Shown here piece after piece: positions 53,096-61,907 of a stretch of DNA of 64,000 nt. Positions within the stretch are counted from its first letter, which is position 1; each line of letters begins with the position of its first letter. Both the position numbers and the translations under genes were made by a program. Origin of the DNA: Geminicoccaceae bacterium (lineage in GTDB: Bacteria; Pseudomonadota; Alphaproteobacteria; Geminicoccales; Geminicoccaceae); NCBI GenBank assembly GCA_028279345.1, contig JANQNY010000077.1:62001-126000 (forward strand), written 5' to 3'. Under the pieces are notes generated by a model, which was not told the origin of the DNA, did not search any database, and was given only the letters and a program-made list of their open reading frames with translations.

Positions 53096-54427
53096 TTAAG
53101 GGTTGCTAGGAGACAGCCTAGGGCGAGGAAGTTCGGCAATTCTCGGATCGCTGAGCATCGCATCGAGCACAGCAAGGGCTGCATCGAAGTCGGCCATGTC
53201 CATCGCCTCATCAGGGTTGTGAGACCCGTTTCGATTGCGAATGAAGAGCATGGCTGCAGGAATGCCGGCCTCAGCATAGACCGCCGCGTCGTGACCCGCG
53301 CCGCTCGGCAGCGTCATGGCGCGGATGCCTGCAAGCGTGGCGGCGTCGGCCATCAACGCATGGAGCGGCTCCGACAAGGGTGCCGGCGCGCTTGTGGTAC
53401 ACTGGCCGAGGTCGAACACGCACCCCGTCTCCGCCGCGATGGCGGCGGACCGCCGGCGCACCTCCGCCTCGGCACGGCGCAAGGTTTCGGCCGACTGGCT
53501 GCGCACGTCGAGGCAAAGGTGCATCTCGCCCGGCACTTTGGAGAAGCCGTGGGCCTCTGGATTGGTGGCGATCTCACCGAAGGTCACGGTGAGGTCCTCC
53601 CCTGCGGCCTCGAAGCAGTCCCACATGTCGTGCAGCGAAACGACAAACCGCGCAGCGGCGAGCCCGGCGTCCTGCCGCAGCGCGCGGGGCATGGCGCCGG
53701 AGTGCGCATATGCACCGTCGATCTTGATGGCGCGGAAGCGGAACGAGCCACGTATCCCCGTGACGAGCCCCACGGAGACCTCTTGCGCAACGAGTGTGGG
53801 CGCCTGTTCGATGTGCGGCTCGATGTAAGCGACAATCTCGGCGGGCTCGTAGAGGCGCGCACCGGTCCGAACCGCGTCCGGGTCGAAGCCGAGGTCCGCC
53901 ATGTGCGCCGCGAGCGAGCGACCGGTGTCAGACCGCTTCACCGTGTCGAGCGCCGCTGCGTCGAGCCGGCCAAGCGCAGTGCGAGACCCGATGTAGCTGT
54001 AGGGAAACCAGCAGCTCTCTTCCGCGCGCAAACAGACCACCCCGAGATCGAAGGGAGGCGTCCGCCCGGCGGCGTGGAGGCTTGCCTGCAGCGCGAGCCC
54101 CATGATGACACCGGCAGCCCCATCGAAGTTCCCGCCATGGGGCACGCTGTCGAGATGCGAGCCGATGAGCACAATGCGCGACCGGTCACCCCCGGGCTGA
54201 ACCAAGTATTGGTTTCCGGCCGCATCGAAGCGGCGTTCAACGCCATGGCGCGCGGCGTGCTGTGCCATGAGGTCGAAGGCGTAGGCTTCCCCATCGCCGT
54301 AAGCGACCCGCGTGACGCCAGGAGGCGTTGCAGTCGCTTCGGCCAAGCTCTCGAACAAGCGCCTTGCCAGGGCGCGACCCGCATCGAGGTGGTCCTGCGA
54401 GACCTTGCGCACCGCGACGGGGGTCAC
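53096..54427 (-). CDS. M20-family Zn-dependent amidohydrolase (N-carbamoyl-amino acid / allantoate type)
   Basis: A 443-residue hydrolase of the hydantoinase/carbamoylase branch of M20. Zinc and catalytic positions are HLDSVPHGGNFDG (His about 91, Asp about 102), RAEES (Glu about 136-137), FSKVPGEMHLCLDVRS, GAGHDA and NRNGSHNPDE (last His). It cleaves N-carbamoyl or ureido bonds, releasing ammonia. The GTG start at 54427 overlaps the aldolase stop (GTGA). Confidence 0.88.
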   Translation of the reverse strand: MTPVAVRKVSQDHLDAGRALARRLFESLAEATATPPGVTRVAYGDGEAYAFDLMAQHAARHGVERRFDAAGNQYLVQPGGDRSRIVLIGSHLDSVPHGGNFDGAAGVIMGLALQASLHAAGRTPPFDLGVVCLRAEESCWFPYSYIGSRTALGRLDAAALDTVKRSDTGRSLAAHMADLGFDPDAVRTGARLYEPAEIVAYIEPHIEQAPTLVAQEVSVGLVTGIRGSFRFRAIKIDGAYAHSGAMPRALRQDAGLAAARFVVSLHDMWDCFEAAGEDLTVTFGEIATNPEAHGFSKVPGEMHLCLDVRSQSAETLRRAEAEVRRRSAAIAAETGCVFDLGQCTTSAPAPLSEPLHALMADAATLAGIRAMTLPSGAGHDAAVYAEAGIPAAMLFIRNRNGSHNPDEAMDMADFDAALAVLDAMLSDPRIAELPRPRLSPSNP

Positions 54428-55212
54428 GCACGCCCCGCCAGCGCCAGCAGTTCGGGCACCGCGGCCCGGGCCGTGTTCAGCACCATCGCCGCGTCGTTCT
54501 GGTACGGCAGCCACATCGCCCCCTTGTCGAGCCACGTCTTCGCTTGGGCTGGGCTCTGCGAGCTGAGGCCAAACGGCATTTTGGCTGCCTTGCAGGCAGC
54601 AAACACCTCTTCGTAGGCTTCCAAAAGGACCGGGCTCTGCATCTCGGCCGGCACGCCGAGGTCTTGGGATAGGTCGTCCGGGCCGATCATCACGGCGTCG
54701 ACGCCCGGCACCTTCAAGATCTCCGGCAACGCGTCGATGGAGGCACGGGTCTCCACCATGATGACCGTCATCGTCTCGGCGTTGAGGCGCTCGATCATCT
54801 CGCGCGGCGGCATTGTCGCGTAGTCGGTGTGCGGGCCCTTTAGGTTCATCGGCCGATGGCCGAGCGGGGTGTACTTGATCCCCTTCATGATGGTTTCGAG
54901 CTGCGCCGCGCTGTCGATAGACGGCAGCAGGAGCCCCTGCGCGCCGGCGTCGAGCGCCCGTGTCAGATCGTGCGGCTTCGACGTGCCCGGCGGCCGCACC
55001 ACCGGCGTGATGCCGCATTCGCGCGCCAGCATCGCCAGCGTCCCGATCTCGCGAATGGTGAAGTCGGTGTGCTCCATCTCGAGGATGAGAAAGTCGAAGC
55101 CTGCAGCGGCCATGACTTTCACCACCCGCGGATGCGGGCACAGCGTGATCCAGGTGCCGAACGCCGGCTTGTTCTGGGCGAACAGCGCTTTGACGCGGTT
55201 GGGCTTGATCAC
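54424..55212 (-). CDS. HpcH/HpaI-family class II aldolase
   Basis: A 262-residue TIM-barrel aldolase. The metal/pyruvate site is seen in FLILEMEHTDF, RPPGTSKPHDLTRALDAGAQGLLLP, MVETRASIDAL and VDAVMIGPDDLSQDLG. It cleaves a 4-hydroxy-2-oxoacid to pyruvate and an aldehyde, or works in reverse. It is 33 bp after the hydroxyacid dehydrogenase gene and overlaps the amidohydrolase downstream. Confidence 0.9.
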   Translation of the reverse strand: MIKPNRVKALFAQNKPAFGTWITLCPHPRVVKVMAAAGFDFLILEMEHTDFTIREIGTLAMLARECGITPVVRPPGTSKPHDLTRALDAGAQGLLLPSIDSAAQLETIMKGIKYTPLGHRPMNLKGPHTDYATMPPREMIERLNAETMTVIMVETRASIDALPEILKVPGVDAVMIGPDDLSQDLGVPAEMQSPVLLEAYEEVFAACKAAKMPFGLSSQSPAQAKTWLDKGAMWLPYQNDAAMVLNTARAAVPELLALAGRA

Positions 55213-55245
55213 GGCGGGCCTCCATGCGGCGCGATGGTGCGGGGA

Positions 55246-56238
55246 TCAAACCGCGGCAGGGTCGGTCGCGAACCGACGCCGCGGCCAGACGCTCTCGTCG
55301 ACGAGATGGGGCGGTTTTCTCCCCTCCAGGACGGCAACCACTTGCTCGGCGGTCTGGACGGCCGTGCGCACGAGCGCCTCTTCCGTGGCCCCGCCGATGT
55401 GGGGGCTCAACAGGATCCCGGGCACCTTCGTGTACGCATGGTCGGCCGGCAGCGGCTCAGCCTCGAAGACGTCCATGGCGGCACCGCGGAGATGGCCTGA
55501 CGACACGGCGTCGATCAGCGCCTGGGCGTCGACGATCCCACCGCGCGCCGTGTTCACCAGCATGGCCCCCTTCTTCATGGCGCGGAACCGGCCGGCGTCG
55601 AACAGGCCCAGCGTTTGCGGCGTCAGACGCTGATGGAGTGACACGACATCGGCTTCGCCAAGGGCCTCGTCGAGATCGGACACCAGCGTGTAGCCGGCAG
55701 CAGCAACCGCGGCGGGATCGGCGCTGGGACTGTAGACGATCACCCGCATGCCGAACGCGGCGGCCGCGATCTCCGCCGTGCGGCGCCCGATGGTCCCGAA
55801 GCCGAGAATCAGCAGCGTTCGACCGGAGAGCTCGACAAAATCGCGGGTGTAGCGATAGTCGAAGTTGCCTTCGCGCACCGCGGCGTCTGCTTCGCGCGTG
55901 CGCTTCGCGAGGGCCATCATCTGTCCAATCGCATGCTCGGCGACGGACTGGACGTTGGCGTGGGGGGTGAAGACGATCGGCAAGCCGATCTCGGCAGCGA
56001 AGGGCACGTCCACCGGGTCGAGACCGATGCCGTGGTTCCCAAGCACCTTCAGCTGCGTTGCTGCTGTCATGGCGCTGCGATCGAAACCGGCATTGCGGGT
56101 GATCGCGGCAACCGCGTCACCCACCTCCTCCGCCACGCATGCCATCGTTGCCTGGCGGGCTTGGCGGACGGTGAGGCCCGCCCCTTCCAGGATCGCGACC
56201 CCTTCCGGATGGATGGGCTGAACGAGCAGGCAAAGCAT
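55246..56238 (-). CDS. D-isomer-specific 2-hydroxyacid dehydrogenase
   Basis: A 330-residue NAD(P)-dependent dehydrogenase: LGFGTIGRR (Rossmann loop, about 148), NTARGGIVD (catalytic Arg), FEAEPLP (Glu) and LLSPHIGGAT (His). It interconverts a 2-hydroxyacid and a 2-oxoacid, possibly glyoxylate/hydroxypyruvate. The ATG at 56238 overlaps the stop of the deacetylase-like gene. Confidence 0.9.
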   Translation of the reverse strand: MLCLLVQPIHPEGVAILEGAGLTVRQARQATMACVAEEVGDAVAAITRNAGFDRSAMTAATQLKVLGNHGIGLDPVDVPFAAEIGLPIVFTPHANVQSVAEHAIGQMMALAKRTREADAAVREGNFDYRYTRDFVELSGRTLLILGFGTIGRRTAEIAAAAFGMRVIVYSPSADPAAVAAAGYTLVSDLDEALGEADVVSLHQRLTPQTLGLFDAGRFRAMKKGAMLVNTARGGIVDAQALIDAVSSGHLRGAAMDVFEAEPLPADHAYTKVPGILLSPHIGGATEEALVRTAVQTAEQVVAVLEGRKPPHLVDESVWPRRRFATDPAAV

Positions 56239-57137
56239 CAGGCGGCCGCGCGGCTCGCGGCCGTGGCGAAGACGTTCTCCGCCTCGCGGGCGCTCACGAA
56301 CGCGCCTCCCGCCGTGGGCACAAACCGCAAGAAGGCCTTGAAGCGGTCCACCCATTCGGGGCGCCCCATGGACCCCGTGTGGAACAGGACATGGACGATC
56401 TGCGCTTGCCCGCACCGTTGCGCCCGCTCGCGGATGACCGACCAGACCCGCGTGTGGTTGTCGAGGTCCGACTGCTCGATCTGCAGGAAGTTGCCGTACG
56501 CGGCGCCCGCCCCGTCGGAGCCGATAGGGATCTCCAAGATGTCGGAGGGCTCGTCGCTGCCGGGGGCGTCCCGCGGATCATCGGCGAGGCGATAGGCGGT
56601 GACGCCACCGCTTGCCCAAACGGCCTCACGTTCGGGCTTGTTGAGACTAGGCAAGCATGACAGGTCGATCGTGATGCCGTGGTCGCGCAATACCCCGTTC
56701 ATAAAGGGCGCGTAGGCAAAGTGGCCTCCCCTGTAGGCCACAGGCGAGAGGCCCGCTTGCGACAGTCGGCGGTGACAATCGGCGAACACAGCTCGCACAT
56801 GGCTCTCTTCACCGAAGCGCACACCGCCGCCCTTGATCTCTTCGTGCAGGTGGACCGCAAGCTCGCCGCCGCGCTCCGCCCATTCTCGATACACCTCCAG
56901 GATTGGGCCTTCGTAATATCCCGTGCGGCAGTAGGTGCCCGAGTGAGGCGTGAGGACGGCGCGCCCGCCGGTGAAATCGGCGATCAAGTGGCCGAGCTCT
57001 CGGGTCTCGCCGACGCTCTTTTCCACATTCGGCGGATCGATGCGGAAGTCGCGCCCGGGGTCGAACGGCGCGAACACGAGCCAGTTCACGTCGATGACCG
57101 GGACCAGATAGACCTCGACGGCTCCGGCAGCCCCCAT
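56238..57137 (-). CDS. Polysaccharide deacetylase-like (NodB-fold) protein
   Basis: A 299-residue NodB/CE4-type barrel relative. Segments TPHSGTYCRTGYY, ELAVHLHEEI and AYRGGHFAYAPFMNGVLRDHGI follow the family order. The usual metal HxxxH is replaced by HLHEE. It may be a divergent hydrolase acting on small amides rather than glycan, as found in allantoin/uracil-type clusters. It is the first gene of the 57.1-53.1 kb operon, divergent from the LysR gene. Confidence 0.7.
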   Translation of the reverse strand: MGAAGAVEVYLVPVIDVNWLVFAPFDPGRDFRIDPPNVEKSVGETRELGHLIADFTGGRAVLTPHSGTYCRTGYYEGPILEVYREWAERGGELAVHLHEEIKGGGVRFGEESHVRAVFADCHRRLSQAGLSPVAYRGGHFAYAPFMNGVLRDHGITIDLSCLPSLNKPEREAVWASGGVTAYRLADDPRDAPGSDEPSDILEIPIGSDGAGAAYGNFLQIEQSDLDNHTRVWSVIRERAQRCGQAQIVHVLFHTGSMGRPEWVDRFKAFLRFVPTAGGAFVSAREAENVFATAASRAAA

Positions 57138-57200
57138 CACGCAGCCTCCCAAAGAGGTGACAGAATTGGGCCATTGGGCCAGAGATGATTGAGAAGGCAA

Positions 57201-57215
57201 ATCGATAAGACTGAT
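57201..57215. promoter_or_regulatory. Candidate LysR box
   Basis: ATC-N9-GAT, a T-N11-A motif, lies 11 bp before the LysR start and 64 bp from the divergent deacetylase-like gene. This is the usual place for an autoregulated LysR site. Based on one motif only. Confidence 0.35.
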
Positions 57216-57225
57216 GGATTGATCG

Positions 57226-58197
57226 TTGAAGGCGAACAATCTCACGCTGCGCCAGCTCAGCGTCTTTGTTGCCGTCGCGGATCACGGCAGCTTCGTCGGC
57301 GCCTCCGGTGCCCTGGGCCTGTCGCAGCCAGCGCTGAGCCAATCGGTGCGCCAGCTGGAGGCCGAGGTCGGCTCCCCGCTGTTCGTCCGAACCACCCGAC
57401 GAGTCCAGCTGACGGGGGTCGGGCTCGGCTTGCTTCCACAGGCGCGCCACATCCTGCGCCAAGTTGATTCCATGGTGGCGAACATCAGCGACATGGTCGA
57501 GCGCCGTCGTGGCCGCGTCGTCCTCGCGTGCCTTCCCTCCGTGGCGTGGCGGATGATGCCGCCCGTACTGGCGAAGAACAGCGAGCTGTTTCCGGGCATC
57601 ACCGTCGTCGTGCGTGACATGAGCATGCGCCTCATGCGGGACGCCCTGCGCAACGGCGAGGCGGACATCGGGCTCGGCAATATGCCAACCGAACGCGATG
57701 GCCTGTCAGCTGTACCGCTCGCCACGGACAGCATGCATGCGGTCTTCCCGAGGGGGCATGCACTCGGGTCGATGACAACCGTGCCCTGGAAGAGGCTCGC
57801 CGAACATCCGTTCGTCACCATGACGCCCGATACGGGCATTCGCGAGATCGTTGACAGCGTCGCCCTGCTGGGCCGCGCAAACCTACGGATCACTGCGGAA
57901 CTCTCCAACCTTGCCACGGTCAACGGGTACGTTCAGCAGGGCGTTGGCGTCTCGGCGCTTCCAGGGCTCGCGCTGCCCAGAGACGACCACCCGGCGCTTG
58001 CGCATCGCCCGCTCGTGGCGCCGGAGCTTTCGCGCACCATCGCCGTGATCTGGCTCAGCGATGTCGGGCTTTCGCCGGCAGCCTCCACCATCCTCACCTC
58101 GTTGAAGGCGGCGGCCGAAGCCGGCGCGGTCCTGGGGGACGGCACGAACTTCTCTTGGCTCGATTTCGACGCAGCGGCAGACGCGGCGCGCGTGTGA
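57226..58197 (+). CDS. LysR-family transcriptional regulator
   Basis: A 323-residue LysR protein. The N-terminal HTH is LTLRQLSVFVAVADHGSFVGASGALGLSQPALSQSVRQLE (shown by its first and last parts around residues 6-45), followed by a periplasmic-binding-like effector domain (about 90-300). The start is a TTG at 57226, since the in-frame ATG at 57214 meets a stop. It is divergent from the amidohydrolase operon and convergent with the molybdenum hydroxylase genes, so it could control either. Confidence 0.88.
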   Translation: MKANNLTLRQLSVFVAVADHGSFVGASGALGLSQPALSQSVRQLEAEVGSPLFVRTTRRVQLTGVGLGLLPQARHILRQVDSMVANISDMVERRRGRVVLACLPSVAWRMMPPVLAKNSELFPGITVVVRDMSMRLMRDALRNGEADIGLGNMPTERDGLSAVPLATDSMHAVFPRGHALGSMTTVPWKRLAEHPFVTMTPDTGIREIVDSVALLGRANLRITAELSNLATVNGYVQQGVGVSALPGLALPRDDHPALAHRPLVAPELSRTIAVIWLSDVGLSPAASTILTSLKAAAEAGAVLGDGTNFSWLDFDAAADAARV

Positions 58198-58207
58198 GGG
58201 CGCCGGT

Positions 58208-60565
58208 TTACCCTCGGGCCGCTCCGAGTGCTTGAAGAACGCGCTCGGGCGTCGCCGGCATTTGGAACAGCTTCGCGCCGCGGGGGGCCAGTGCGTCATT
58301 GATCGCGTTCATCACGGCTGCCGGCGCCCCGGCCGTGCCCGCCTCCCCCACGCCCACAAATCGCGGCGGTGTATCCGGATCCTCTTCGGCGGCACCCGCT
58401 GGGAGGTGAACGATCTGGATGTCCGGGATCTCCAAAGCCGTCGGGACCTTGTAGTCGGCGAGCGAGCCCGAGAGGAGTTGCCCCTGGTCGTCGTAGACGA
58501 GCTCCTCCCAGAGCGCAGCGCCAAGACCCTGGGCTATCCCGCCCTTCAGCTGGCCGTCGACGAACAGCGGATTGGCGATGGCCCCGCAGTCGTGGGCGAC
58601 CGCGTGCCGCACGAGCCGGACGACGCCGGTGTCTGGGTCGACCTCGACGGCACTGAGCTGAACGCCACAGCCGGCGCGGAAGGGCGCGTCAGTGGGTCCA
58701 AAGCTCGCAACTGCCTCCAGCGCAGGTTGGCGCCCCGCCGGGAGCTGGTGCGGGCGAAAGTGGCAGACGGCGGCCAGCTGCTTCAGCGTCATCCGCTCAT
58801 TGCTGTCGTCCCGATCGACGATCGACCCGCCGATGATGTCCAACGTTTCGGGCCCGCACTGCAGGAGCGCCGCCGCCAACGAGAGGATTTCGGCACGAAG
58901 CGTGCGCGCCGCCTGAAAGGCCGCGTGACCGCCGGACGCCAACGAGCGGGACGCCCACGTGCCACCGCCGTGGGTCGTGTTCGCCGTTTCGCCGGTGACG
59001 ATCGCAACGTCCGACAGCGCAATGCCCACTGTGTCGGCGACAACCTGGGCCACGGCCGTCTCCACACCCTGTCCTTGCTCGGTCACGCTGGCGTTCACGC
59101 GAACGGCGCCGGACGGCTCGAGCCGCACGAAGCAGCCGTCGCGCGTCGAAATCTCCGCCCCGCCGTCGCCGTAGAACGCCGGGCCCCGCGCCGTCATCTC
59201 GATGAAGACGGCGTAGCCGAACCCAGCGAGAGCGCCGGACGCGCGCACACGATCTCGCCACACCTCGAGGTCCGACGTCGGAATGGCCGCCGCCAACGCG
59301 TCGAGACACGCGGCATAGCGGAGCGGTTCGAAAGTAGGTCCCAGTGCCGTGCGCTGCGGTCCGTCGTCGACCGAGCGTAGGTGGCGGCGACGAAACGCGA
59401 GGCGATCGACCCCGAGGCGGCGCGCGGCCTCCTCCATCAAGCCTTCGGTCACGGCCGTTGCGATAGGATGTCCGACGCCCCGGTAGTGGCCGGCCATGCC
59501 GAGGTTGGTAAAGACGGCTCGGGACCGCGCGCGCGCCTCCGGCACGCGATAGGGTGCGGCGGTGCACGTGAGAAGAGCCCGCCCTTCGCCCACGCTTGTG
59601 CGCGGGTATTGCGAGTAGGGTCCGATGGCGAGGAGGTCGTCTACGTCCAATGCCACCAGCGAGCCGTCGCTTGCGGCGCCGAGCCGGGCGTAGACGACAT
59701 GATGACGGGCCTGGATGTCACTCGCCATTGATTCCAGCCGATCCGCCAGAAACCGGAGTGGTCGGCCGAGGAGGATGCTCGTCGCCACAACCGCCAACTC
59801 ATCGGCGTAGAGCTGTTGCTTGATGCCAAAGGCACCGCCCACGTCCGGGCACGTGATGTCGATGCGGTGCGCAGGGAGATCGAGGAGCGCCGCGAACGCC
59901 TGTTGCATAGCCGCCGGGCATTGGTGAGAGTGCAATACCGACAGTGCCCCGTCCGACGGATCGAAACTCGCGATGAGGCTGCGCGGCTCCATCGGCACGC
60001 CGGTGTGGCGCGCAAACCGGAAGGTTGCGTCGATGATCGTTTCGGCAGTCGCGAACGTCTCGTCGACGCCTGCCGAGGATGCCTCCATGGCGAGGCAGAC
60101 ATTGTCTGGTGCCGCAACATGCAGGCAGGGCGCGTCAGCGGACACGGCCCGCTCGGGGTCCGACACGACGGGAAGCGGGTCAACGTCCCATTCGATCGCT
60201 TCCACCGCATCCTCGCACGCGGCGCGGCTGTCGCCCACGACGAGGGCCATGGGCTCTCCCACGTGGCGCACGTGGGAGGACGCGAGCGCCGTCTGCTCAG
60301 GCGCGACAAGCGTCTCGAAAAGCGCGTTCGTCCCTCGAAAGGGCCGGACCACGTGCGCGAGATCGGCGTGGGTGAGCACCGCGTCGATCCCCGGGAGGCC
60401 GCGCGCCGCGGCGCAGTCGATGGTCCGGATCGTCGCATGGGCGAAGGGACTTCGGAGGAACGCCACCTCGCGCATGCCGCGGACGGCAAGGTCGCCAACA
60501 TATCGCCCGCGGCCAGCAAGTAGCCGCGGCCAACGCAGGCCGGGCACGGCCCGCGACCCCGTCAC
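58208..60565 (-). CDS. Molybdenum hydroxylase large subunit (xanthine dehydrogenase family)
   Basis: A 785-residue Mo-pterin subunit. Motifs: AGRGRYVGDL at the start, PDVGGAFGIKQQLYADELA (cofactor contact), EQGQGVETAVAQVVAD, and the catalytic Glu in VGVGEAGTAGAPAAVMNAI near the end. It hydroxylates a carbon next to nitrogen in an N-heterocycle, or oxidises an aldehyde or CO; the CODH active-site Cys motif is absent. The GTG start at 60565 overlaps the Fe-S gene stop (GTGA). It is the last of three subunit genes. Confidence 0.9.
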   Translation of the reverse strand: MTGSRAVPGLRWPRLLAGRGRYVGDLAVRGMREVAFLRSPFAHATIRTIDCAAARGLPGIDAVLTHADLAHVVRPFRGTNALFETLVAPEQTALASSHVRHVGEPMALVVGDSRAACEDAVEAIEWDVDPLPVVSDPERAVSADAPCLHVAAPDNVCLAMEASSAGVDETFATAETIIDATFRFARHTGVPMEPRSLIASFDPSDGALSVLHSHQCPAAMQQAFAALLDLPAHRIDITCPDVGGAFGIKQQLYADELAVVATSILLGRPLRFLADRLESMASDIQARHHVVYARLGAASDGSLVALDVDDLLAIGPYSQYPRTSVGEGRALLTCTAAPYRVPEARARSRAVFTNLGMAGHYRGVGHPIATAVTEGLMEEAARRLGVDRLAFRRRHLRSVDDGPQRTALGPTFEPLRYAACLDALAAAIPTSDLEVWRDRVRASGALAGFGYAVFIEMTARGPAFYGDGGAEISTRDGCFVRLEPSGAVRVNASVTEQGQGVETAVAQVVADTVGIALSDVAIVTGETANTTHGGGTWASRSLASGGHAAFQAARTLRAEILSLAAALLQCGPETLDIIGGSIVDRDDSNERMTLKQLAAVCHFRPHQLPAGRQPALEAVASFGPTDAPFRAGCGVQLSAVEVDPDTGVVRLVRHAVAHDCGAIANPLFVDGQLKGGIAQGLGAALWEELVYDDQGQLLSGSLADYKVPTALEIPDIQIVHLPAGAAEEDPDTPPRFVGVGEAGTAGAPAAVMNAINDALAPRGAKLFQMPATPERVLQALGAARG

Positions 60566-61044
60566 GGTCCGGCGTCCTGCCGCCCCGCCGCCGCGTCGGC
60601 GACCGCATCGACGATGGGTTCGTAGCCGGTGCACCGGCAGATGTGGCCGGCGAGCGCCTCGCGGATTCCGTCGCGGGTCGGGCGGGTGGTCTCGGCCAAG
60701 AGCGCGTGCGCCGCGACCAAGATACCGGGCGTACAAAAACCGCATTGCAGCCCGCCGTGACGCGTGAATGCCTCGGCCAGGTTGCGCGTGGCGCCACGCT
60801 CCGAGAGGCCCTCGATCGTCTCAACGGCGCGGCCGTCGGCCGATGCGGCAAGCATAACGCACGAACGGGCGGCGACCCCGTCTATCAAGACAAGGCACGC
60901 GCCGCAGACACCGTGCGCACAGCCAACATGCGTGCCTGTCAGATCGAGCCGCTCGCGGACGAAGTCGACGAGCGTCATGCGCGCCTGGACGGTCTCACGC
61001 ACGGCGCGGCCGTTGACGGTAAGGTCAATGGACACGTGCGTCAT
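60562..61044 (-). CDS. Molybdenum hydroxylase 2Fe-2S subunit
   Basis: A 160-residue protein with both clusters: plant-type ferredoxin cysteines in GCAHGVCGACLVL (about 42, 47, 50) and Cys 62. The helical cluster follows with CGFC (about 101, 104) and CRC (about 136, 138). It passes electrons from the Mo site to FAD. It overlaps the genes on both sides by 4 bp. Confidence 0.94.
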   Translation of the reverse strand: MTHVSIDLTVNGRAVRETVQARMTLVDFVRERLDLTGTHVGCAHGVCGACLVLIDGVAARSCVMLAASADGRAVETIEGLSERGATRNLAEAFTRHGGLQCGFCTPGILVAAHALLAETTRPTRDGIREALAGHICRCTGYEPIVDAVADAAAGRQDAGP

Positions 61045-61907
61045 CGGGTGTCCGCACCTGCTAGAAGGTTGGCCGCCGCGCGCCTGAGCGCCACGCCGGC
61101 CCAGTGCGCTTTCACGCGCGAACCACCGGCGCGGTCAACGCTGTCGCGAGCGACGTCAGCCGCCGCAGTGAGCGCGTCGTCGGACCACCGCTCGGTGCCA
61201 CCCTCGTCGAGCACCGCCGCCGCGCCTTCCAAAAGGAGGGGTTGCTCGGCGACCCCGAACAGCGCGACGCGCGTTGACGCTCGGCCATGCGCGCCCCACC
61301 GCCGGATGACCGCGCAGCCAGCCAAGGCGTAGTCGCACTTGCGGTCGGAAACCTCGTAGAAGCCGAACTGGTCGTTGGCCCCCATGGGCACGACGCTAAC
61401 GCCGCGGACCACTTCGTCGTCCGCCACCGCCGTGATCATGCCGCCGAGGAAGAAGTCCTCCGCAGCGACCTCGCGCGCGCCCCGATGCGACGCGAGGTGA
61501 ATCCGCGCCGACAGCGCCGTGAGGGTGGCCGGGTACTCCGCTGCAGGATCGCCAAGCGCGACGGCACCACCGAGCGTGCCGAAGTTGCGTACGCTGGGGT
61601 AGGCGACATGTTGCGCTGCCACGCGGAGCACCGGCAGCGTGGCGCCGATCCGGCCCTCCCTTTCGAGCGTGCGGTGACGCACGAGCGGGCCGAGCGTTAT
61701 CGCGCCGTTGTCCTCGGTGATCGTCTCTTCTTCGGCGAGGTGGCCAATGTCGATCACCACGCCGGGACGTGCGAGCCGCATCGACAGGAGGGGGACGAGG
61801 CTCTGCCCGCCCGCTAGAAGGCTCGCGTCGACCCCGTACGCGCCCTTCAGTTCGACCGCATGGGCGAGGCTTTCGGCACGCACATAGTCGAACGCCGCAG
61901 GCGTCAT
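61041..61907 (-). CDS. Molybdenum hydroxylase FAD-binding subunit
   Basis: A 288-residue FAD_binding_5/CO_deh_flav_C protein. The FAD motifs LLAGGQSLVPLLSMRLARP (about 31-49) and RNFGTLGGAVALGDPAAEYP (about 112-131) are clear. It overlaps the 2Fe-2S gene and the amidohydrolase gene by 4 bp each, showing a tightly coupled operon. Confidence 0.92.
   Translation of the reverse strand: MTPAAFDYVRAESLAHAVELKGAYGVDASLLAGGQSLVPLLSMRLARPGVVIDIGHLAEEETITEDNGAITLGPLVRHRTLEREGRIGATLPVLRVAAQHVAYPSVRNFGTLGGAVALGDPAAEYPATLTALSARIHLASHRGAREVAAEDFFLGGMITAVADDEVVRGVSVVPMGANDQFGFYEVSDRKCDYALAGCAVIRRWGAHGRASTRVALFGVAEQPLLLEGAAAVLDEGGTERWSDDALTAAADVARDSVDRAGGSRVKAHWAGVALRRAAANLLAGADTR

Noticed and set aside
52979-54616. 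Plus-strand frame of 545 codons opposite the M20 hydrolase
   Set aside because: The hydrolase on the minus strand has all zinc ligands; the plus frame has none of any family.
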